Shown here one piece after another: positions 5,914 to 10,615 of a stretch of DNA of 10,615 nt (its first letter is position 1; each line of letters starts with the position of its first letter). The position numbers and the translations under genes are program-made. The notes under the pieces are model-generated. The model saw nothing but the letters and a program-made list of their open reading frames with translations. It searched no databases and was not told where the DNA came from. Source of the stretch: an uncultured Ruminococcus sp. (GTDB taxonomy: Bacteria; Bacillota_A; Clostridia; Oscillospirales; Ruminococcaceae); assembly GCA_946629405.1 (NCBI GenBank), contig CAMOXW010000124.1, forward strand, positions 1-10,615, written 5' to 3'.

Positions 5914-7272
5914 ATGCTTAACGCTTATAATATACTCGAAACTATCAGGATGATACAGGACGAATACCTCGATATACGCACGATCACAATGGGTATCTCC
6001 CTCCTGGACTGCATCGACACAGATATCGACAGGGCTTGCGAAAAGGTCTATGACAAGATCGTCTCCAAAGCCGGCAGCCTCGTCGCTGTGGGTCAGCAGA
6101 TAGAAAAGGAGTACGGCATCCCGATCGTCAACAAGAGAATCTCTGTCACTCCTATAGCTATGCTCGCAGCAGCCTGCCCCGGTGATGACCCCGTAAAGTT
6201 CGCAAAGGCTCTCCAGAGAGCTGCTGACACCTGCGGTGTAAACTTCATCGGAGGATATTCAGCTCTCGTCCATAAGGGCTTCAGCGCCGGTGATATGGCG
6301 CTCATAAGGTCTATCCCGGAAGCTCTTGACGTCACTCAGAATATCTGCTCGTCCGTGAATATCGGCTCTACAAAGTCCGGTATCAATATGGACGCTGTGA
6401 AAATAATGGGTGAGATCGTCAAGGAAGCCGCTGAGAGAACGGCTGACCGCGACTGCATTGGCCCTGCAAAGCTCGTTGTCTTCTGCAATGCCGTTGAGGA
6501 CAATCCCTTCATGGCAGGTGCATTTCACGGCGTCGGCGAGCCTGACTGCGAGATACACGTCGGCGTTTCGGGCCCCGGTGTTGTCCGTGCGGCACTTACA
6601 AAGTACCCCGACGCTTCCATTGACGAGATCGCCGATATCATCAAGAAAACTGCCTTCAAGATAACCCGTATGGGTCAGCTCGTAGGTGCAAGAGCTTCTG
6701 AGCTTCTGGGCGTGCCGTTCGGTATCGTTGACCTCTCACTCGCTCCCACTCCGGCCGTCGGCGACAGCGTTGCTCATATCCTCGAAGAAATGGGCCTTGA
6801 AATGTGCGGCACTCACGGCACAACAGCTTGTCTTGCGCTTCTCAACGACGCTGTCAAGAAGGGCGGCGTAATGGCTTCCTCCACCGTAGGAGGACTTTCC
6901 GGAGCCTTCATCCCTGTTTCCGAGGACGCCGGTATGATAGATGCGGCAGTTGCAGGCGTTCTCAGCCTTGAAAAGCTCGAAGCAATGACCGCGGTATGCT
7001 CCGTCGGACTTGACATGATAGTAGTTCCCGGGGACATAACTCCCGCAACTATCTCCGCGATAATCGCCGACGAGGCTGCTATCGGTATGGTCAACTCCAA
7101 GACCACCGCTGTAAGACTTATCCCGGCTATCGGCAGGAAGGAGGGCGAGACCCTCGAATTCGGCGGCCTCCTCGGAAGCGGACCCGTTATGCCTATCCGG
7201 GAAAAATCCCCCGCCAAGTTCATAAGCCGCGGAGGACGTATCCCTGCCCCCATGCAGAGCCTTAAAAATTGA
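5914..7272 (+). CDS. UPF0210 / DUF711 family protein (PFL-like fold)
   Basis: This 452-residue protein is a full-length UPF0210 member. Conserved blocks include [13 protein letters not shown] (110-122), [20 protein letters not shown] (192-211), [13 protein letters not shown] (273-285), [21 protein letters not shown] (near 298-318), [11 protein letters not shown] (391-401) and the terminal [14 protein letters not shown] (439-452). The family is annotated as PFL-like in fold, but I see no glycyl-radical motif, so it should not be called a pyruvate formate-lyase. Its reaction is unknown. AAGGAAG (5899-5905) precedes the ATG. The cytosolic protein is paired with the UPF0237 ACT protein upstream, a pairing widely conserved in Firmicutes, and its stop overlaps the next gene's TTG start. 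Confidence 0.93.
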   Translation: MLNAYNILETIRMIQDEYLDIRTITMGISLLDCIDTDIDRACEKVYDKIVSKAGSLVAVGQQIEKEYGIPIVNKRISVTPIAMLAAACPGDDPVKFAKALQRAADTCGVNFIGGYSALVHKGFSAGDMALIRSIPEALDVTQNICSSVNIGSTKSGINMDAVKIMGEIVKEAAERTADRDCIGPAKLVVFCNAVEDNPFMAGAFHGVGEPDCEIHVGVSGPGVVRAALTKYPDASIDEIADIIKKTAFKITRMGQLVGARASELLGVPFGIVDLSLAPTPAVGDSVAHILEEMGLEMCGTHGTTACLALLNDAVKKGGVMASSTVGGLSGAFIPVSEDAGMIDAAVAGVLSLEKLEAMTAVCSVGLDMIVVPGDITPATISAIIADEAAIGMVNSKTTAVRLIPAIGRKEGETLEFGGLLGSGPVMPIREKSPAKFISRGGRIPAPMQSLKN

Positions 7273-8210
7273 TCGCCGCGCAGGATTTCGGGATAATCCC
7301 TGACGAAACGCCCGAACCTCTCATGGACGGACACATCAACTCAACATATAAGGTCACATCCCGCGGCAAAGCCTACGTTCTCCAGTCACTCAGCCCGGAG
7401 GTGTTCCGTGAGCCTGTGACTGTCATGGATAATATTTCCGCAGTCGCAGCAGCGTTCGCAGCTTCCGGCGAAAAGCGCGTCGGCGTCCCGGGATTCCTCA
7501 CCTCGTGCGGCAGGAACTATACCGTCCGGGACGGAACCCTGTGGCGGATGTACCCTTTCATCACGCCAGAGATCACGGAACGTCCGGACTATCTCTCCGG
7601 ACTTGCCTTCGGTACGTTCATCCGCGTTACCAAAAACCTAAGGCTCAGACCGGTCATAAACGGCTTTCATGACTTCCGTGCCTATCTTGTGCGCCTCAGG
7701 GAGCTCGCTCCGGAGCACAGGATGACCGTCCGGCTCGAAGCACTCGGGAAAACGCTCAGCAGCGTGTTTACCCCGGATATCCCGCTTCGTACAATTCACG
7801 GCGATGCCAAGCCTGACAATGTGCTGGCCGGAAAGAAATGCACTGTTATCGACCTCGATACGGCTATGAACGGCTATGCCGCGCTCGACTTTGGCGACCT
7901 CACACGCTCCCTCGGGGACGATGCCGGAAGATTCAGGGAGGCTGCGAACGGCTTTGCTGAGGGACTTCACGGACTTCTTACACACGCGGAGGTCGGGACG
8001 CTGTACTACGGCCTGCTCTGGACATCAGGAGAGCTCGCAGCACGCTATCTTGCGGACTATATAAGCGGCGATGGCTATTTCAAGGGGAAAACTCCAGCCC
8101 AGCGTCTCGGGCGCGCTCTGGAGCTCTCGGAGCAGCTTGAGCTTTATTCCGGCAGAAAGCAGCAGCTATGCTCTGCTATCCGCGCAGCTTTTGCAGAGGA
8201 GGAAAAATGA
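7269..8210 (+). CDS. APH/choline-kinase-fold phosphotransferase, N-acetylhexosamine 1-kinase-like
   Basis: The 313-residue protein carries the APH-type kinase core: [10 protein letters not shown] (177-186, catalytic Asp179 and metal-ligand Asn184) and the metal-binding [10 protein letters not shown] (193-202), followed by LDFGDLTR (206-213). These motifs and the N-terminal FGI...[10 protein letters not shown] with YVLQSL (36-41) resemble NahK-type sugar 1-kinases more than aminoglycoside resistance enzymes. The sugar substrate cannot be read from sequence, and it is shorter than NahK (about 360). The start is TTG at 7269: an in-frame TAA lies at 7263-7265, and the next ATG (7323) would remove the conserved FGI region. 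No Shine-Dalgarno is visible, and TTGA overlaps the upstream stop, so translation is probably coupled to UPF0210. The gene's stop overlaps the next ATG. Confidence 0.85.
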   Translation: MIAAQDFGIIPDETPEPLMDGHINSTYKVTSRGKAYVLQSLSPEVFREPVTVMDNISAVAAAFAASGEKRVGVPGFLTSCGRNYTVRDGTLWRMYPFITPEITERPDYLSGLAFGTFIRVTKNLRLRPVINGFHDFRAYLVRLRELAPEHRMTVRLEALGKTLSSVFTPDIPLRTIHGDAKPDNVLAGKKCTVIDLDTAMNGYAALDFGDLTRSLGDDAGRFREAANGFAEGLHGLLTHAEVGTLYYGLLWTSGELAARYLADYISGDGYFKGKTPAQRLGRALELSEQLELYSGRKQQLCSAIRAAFAEEEK

Positions 8211-9769
8211 AACAGGAGATCACTGCGGCTGCCAACGCCGTAAAACAGGTCACTGATCTGTTCGGAACGGATATTATCGGCGACAGACGGCGGTTCTGCT
8301 CCGCTCTGAGTGACCTTGCCCCGAAGCTTTCAAAGGAGAACAAGGCTTTCTACGTCGCCCTGAGCGAGGATATAGGCAAGCTATACCTGCGCGAGAACGA
8401 GAGAGTGCAGAGCGGTCAGAAGTCACCCGATGAGGTCGTCACTGCGGCAATCGCAGCGGTCGGAGAATACCTCAACCGGGAAAAGGCTGAAATGGTCGCT
8501 TACAGCCTCGCCTACGCCCTCGGCTGGGAAGTCGCGGACAGCTCCCCCTCTGCTCCCGACAGCATTCACGCACCTACAGGCTCGGTCATCGAGGACTTGT
8601 TCAGGAGAGCCGAAAACGGCGATAACGACGCCTGTTTCAACCTCGGTGAGAGCTTCTACTACGGCAGAGGTGTTGCCCAGGATTACAAACGCGCAGTCGA
8701 GTGGTATACAAGGTCGGCCAAGCGCGGAGATTGCAGCTCCCAGAAAAAGCTTGCCGCCTGCTGGCACTACGGTATCGGCACCGGGCTTGACCTGTCAAAG
8801 GCGGCCTATTGGTACAGGGAGGCTGCCGAACAGGGCGATTTTGAGTCGCAGAAGGCTCTGGTGCTGTGCTTCAGGGTCGGGGGAAAGAACCTCGCGGCTG
8901 ACCCGGCAAGAGCAGCGCGTTATGCCGAAAGATACGGCATCGCCAGCGAAACTGACAGCGATTTTGAAAGGCTCGTCATGGACGCCGAAAACGGCATCCC
9001 GTCAGCACAGTTCGCCCTCGGGAACGCCTACTACAACGGCATCGGCACTCCCGCCGACCGAGAGAGAGCGGTGATGTGGTACAAAAGAGCTGCCGACCGG
9101 GATTATCCGCCTGCTATGTTCAACCTGGCGGTCTGCTGCGCCAAAGGCACAGGGATCGCTGCCGACCAGACGAGAGCTTTCGAGCTTTACAAAAAGGCTG
9201 CCGCTGCGGGCGACCTCGACGCGATGAACAACCTTGCGCTGATGTATTTTAACGGAGACGGAAAGCTCTTTCAGGACAGGAAAACCGCTGCCGGCATCTG
9301 GCTGAAAGCGGCTAACGGAGGCCATGCAAGGTCACAGTACAATTACGCCGAGTGCAAGTTCAACGGCTGGGGCGTCCAGAGAAATTTCACCGAGGCAGCT
9401 GCCTGGTACAGAAAGGCTGCTGCTCAGGCTGACCCGGACGCGCAGTATTCCCTCGGCTGGTGCAGCGAACACGGAAAAGGGCTCCCGCGTGACTATGAGG
9501 CCGCAAAGCGGATGTATGAGCTTGCGGCAAAACAGGGAAATCTACAGGCTTTGAAGGCCATCGGGAAGATGCACATGAACGGCTGCGGCGCTGAAAAGAA
9601 TTATACCAAGGCTGCGGAATGGTTCTCAAAGGCTGCTATGCGCGGAGACCGGGAGGGCGCGGAGCTGCTCTGCCGCTGCCATAAATACGGCGGACAGTTT
9701 CTCATCAAAAGCGAGCCCATAGCCCGCGGCATAGCCGAAAAATACGGTCTGGACTATGATAAGATATAG
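8207..9769 (+). CDS. Sel1-like repeat (SLR) protein
   Basis: The 520-residue protein has no signal peptide or membrane segment. Residues 1-118 form a helical N-terminal region I cannot name, containing FGTDIIGDRRRF and LSDLAPKLS. From about 128 to the end it is a solenoid of 35-38-residue Sel1 repeats of the form A..LG..Y..G.G...D...A..WY.KAA..G. Two regular repeats (138-208) and a degenerate one (209-247) make a first array; six regular repeats (262-478) and a degenerate one (479-516) make a second. Sel1 proteins are adaptors that hold partner proteins together. AGAGGAGG (8195-8202) supports the ATG at 8207, which overlaps the kinase stop as ATGA; an ATG 13 codons upstream lacks a ribosome binding site. 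Its partner and role are unknown, but the overlap ties it to the kinase. Confidence 0.92.
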   Translation: MKQEITAAANAVKQVTDLFGTDIIGDRRRFCSALSDLAPKLSKENKAFYVALSEDIGKLYLRENERVQSGQKSPDEVVTAAIAAVGEYLNREKAEMVAYSLAYALGWEVADSSPSAPDSIHAPTGSVIEDLFRRAENGDNDACFNLGESFYYGRGVAQDYKRAVEWYTRSAKRGDCSSQKKLAACWHYGIGTGLDLSKAAYWYREAAEQGDFESQKALVLCFRVGGKNLAADPARAARYAERYGIASETDSDFERLVMDAENGIPSAQFALGNAYYNGIGTPADRERAVMWYKRAADRDYPPAMFNLAVCCAKGTGIAADQTRAFELYKKAAAAGDLDAMNNLALMYFNGDGKLFQDRKTAAGIWLKAANGGHARSQYNYAECKFNGWGVQRNFTEAAAWYRKAAAQADPDAQYSLGWCSEHGKGLPRDYEAAKRMYELAAKQGNLQALKAIGKMHMNGCGAEKNYTKAAEWFSKAAMRGDREGAELLCRCHKYGGQFLIKSEPIARGIAEKYGLDYDKI

Positions 9770-9780
9770 TCAATTTATAA

Positions 9781-9950
9781 TTAGTAAGCAGTAAGTAGTT
9801 ATTAGTTATTAGTGCTTAGTTATCAGAACTCAGAGCTTAGTTGCGGTGTCCGCTTACGCGGACAGATTTAAATATGTGAGCGTTAGCGAACACAATAACT
9901 CTCAACTTTCAACTCTAAACTCTCTAAATTCTAAGCACTAACATCTAACA
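9781..9950. repeat. MITE-like imperfect palindromic intergenic element
   Basis: The gap between the Sel1 and GH25 genes is AT-rich, unlike its neighbours. TTAGTGCTTAG (9809-9819) and CTAAGCACTAA (9931-9941) are perfect inverted copies. Inside, TGTCCGC-TTAC-GCGGACA (9847-9864) is a 7-bp hairpin, and TGTGAGCGTTAGCGAACACA (9875-9894) is a diverged inverted copy of it, with ATTTAAAT (9866-9873) between them. Short degenerate units of about 7 bases flank the core: GTTATTA-like on the left and AACTCTA-like on the right. It codes for nothing and looks like a non-autonomous mobile or REP-type repeat. Exact ends are uncertain, and no target-site duplication was clear. Confidence 0.55.
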
Positions 9951-9960
9951 GGAGGCTAAA

Positions 9961-10615
9961 ATGGCTGAGGAAAAAATTACTAAGGATAATCAGGATAAGC
10001 CTGAGAAAAAACAGAAAAAGTCCCGGAAGAGCGGCGGCTTTCTCAAAAGGCTCGCCGCTGCTGAGTTCATCGTCATACTTGCTCTCGGCGGCTTCCTCGG
10101 GAGAGAGGTGCTCAGAAACCGGGCTGATGACGATGACGGCACAGTTCCCGTAAATGCCGGTACTGCGGTCGATGATGCCCCGCAGGTCCGTACAAGAGCT
10201 GTCATAGAAAAGGACGAGACCTTCTACCAGCTCAGCGGGAAAAAAATACTCTACAACGACAGCTCGATAGGACAGGTCTTTCTGCCGGTCTATGAGAATG
10301 TCCCGGAATTTTCCCGCGACAGGGAAAAGATCGTCACACGCAACGGCTACTCCTTCTACCGCGAAAACGGACAGACTACTTCTATCGCCGGCATCGACAT
10401 TTCGGAATTTCAGGGCGATATCGACTGGGAAAAGGTTCGCGGCGCCGGAATTGAGTTCGTGATAGTCCGCGTAGGTCTGAGGACCTACGGCGGCGGCGGG
10501 ATACCCGCCGGCCAGAAGAATGCGAAAAAAAACTGCGGGGAGGAGGCCGCGCGGGGTGGGGTGCGGGGCTTCTTCTTCTATCGTGCCCGCTCACCCGAGA
10601 GACGCTGGGCAGAGG
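9961..10615 (+). CDS. Membrane-anchored GH25 muramidase-like protein (3' end missing)
   Basis: The 218 visible residues begin with a charged cytosolic tail rich in Lys and Glu (1-30), one membrane segment (about 30-47), a linker containing ADDDDG, a region of about 90 residues with no recognised domain, and then the start of a GH25 domain: AGIDISEFQGDIDWEKV (143-159) and GIEFVIVRVGLRTYGGGG (163-180). Asp146 in GIDISEFQG matches the conserved first acidic residue of GH25 lysozymes, which cut the MurNAc-GlcNAc bond of peptidoglycan. The DxE catalytic motif lies beyond the window. AGGAGG (9950-9955) precedes the ATG. After residue 180 the match to GH25 becomes patchy (Gly- and Arg-rich), which probably reflects poor sequence near the edge rather than biology. 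Confidence 0.85.
   Translation, partial: MAEEKITKDNQDKPEKKQKKSRKSGGFLKRLAAAEFIVILALGGFLGREVLRNRADDDDGTVPVNAGTAVDDAPQVRTRAVIEKDETFYQLSGKKILYNDSSIGQVFLPVYENVPEFSRDREKIVTRNGYSFYRENGQTTSIAGIDISEFQGDIDWEKVRGAGIEFVIVRVGLRTYGGGGIPAGQKNAKKNCGEEAARGGVRGFFFYRARSPERRWAE

Noticed and set aside
5914..7272. Glycyl-radical enzyme (pyruvate formate-lyase) call for UPF0210
   Set aside because: The C-terminal radical Gly motif and paired active-site Cys are not visible; only a fold-level relation is suggested by the family name.
6813..7334. Minus-strand open frame of 173 codons
   Set aside because: It is opposite the conserved C-terminal half of UPF0210, with Ser/Pro/Arg-rich composition typical of antisense frames in GC-rich codon-biased genes.
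7269..8210. Aminoglycoside resistance gene
   Set aside because: The APH-like core is shared by many kinases; the DLDT and DFGD motifs and the N-terminal GHINSTY point to sugar 1-kinases, and there are no signs of a resistance element.

Overview
The window looks like a chromosomal segment of a Gram-positive, anaerobic, fibre-degrading Firmicute of the Ruminococcus/Oscillospiraceae type. The grounds are a secreted dockerin protein with poly-threonine linkers, strong AGGAGG ribosome binding sites, three textbook sigma-A promoters (TTGACA, 17 bp, TATAAT), and family matches typical of Clostridia. This is inferred from content; no database search was possible.

Layout. The minus strand carries everything left of about 5400. 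Reading in the direction of transcription it holds trkA (5322-3964), trkH (3945-2509), a 694-residue secreted cohesin-like/Ig-like/dockerin protein (2393-309), and the first 46 codons of rpsL (139-1, cut by the window edge). trkA and trkH form a potassium-uptake operon. The dockerin gene has its own possible promoter and ends in an intrinsic terminator whose loop contains the -35 box of the rpsL promoter. The plus strand begins at a divergent control region (about 5323-5622) and carries a compact four-gene run: a UPF0237 ACT-domain protein, a UPF0210/DUF711 protein, a sugar 1-kinase-like phosphotransferase of the APH/NahK type, and a Sel1-repeat protein. The last two junctions are 4-base stop/start overlaps (TTGA and ATGA). 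A 191-bp AT-rich gap holding a MITE-like imperfect palindrome follows, and then a membrane-anchored GH25 muramidase-like gene that runs off the right edge.

How the genes relate. TrkA and TrkH are the cytosolic gating subunit and the membrane subunit of one K+ transporter. UPF0237 and UPF0210 are a well-known conserved pair of unknown function; here translational overlap ties them to a kinase and a Sel1 scaffold, making the run the best candidate in the window for an uncharacterised pathway. The dockerin protein and the GH25 protein are both extracytoplasmic and are not obviously linked to the rest.

The most striking non-coding signals are a 23-bp palindrome over the trkA -10 box, CCGGCTT-type inverted repeats that enclose the -35 box of both the trkA and rpsL promoters, an 18-bp palindrome just upstream of the UPF0237 promoter, and the intergenic palindromic element at about 9781-9950. 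The last 120 bases or so look locally garbled within a conserved domain, as at a low-quality contig end.
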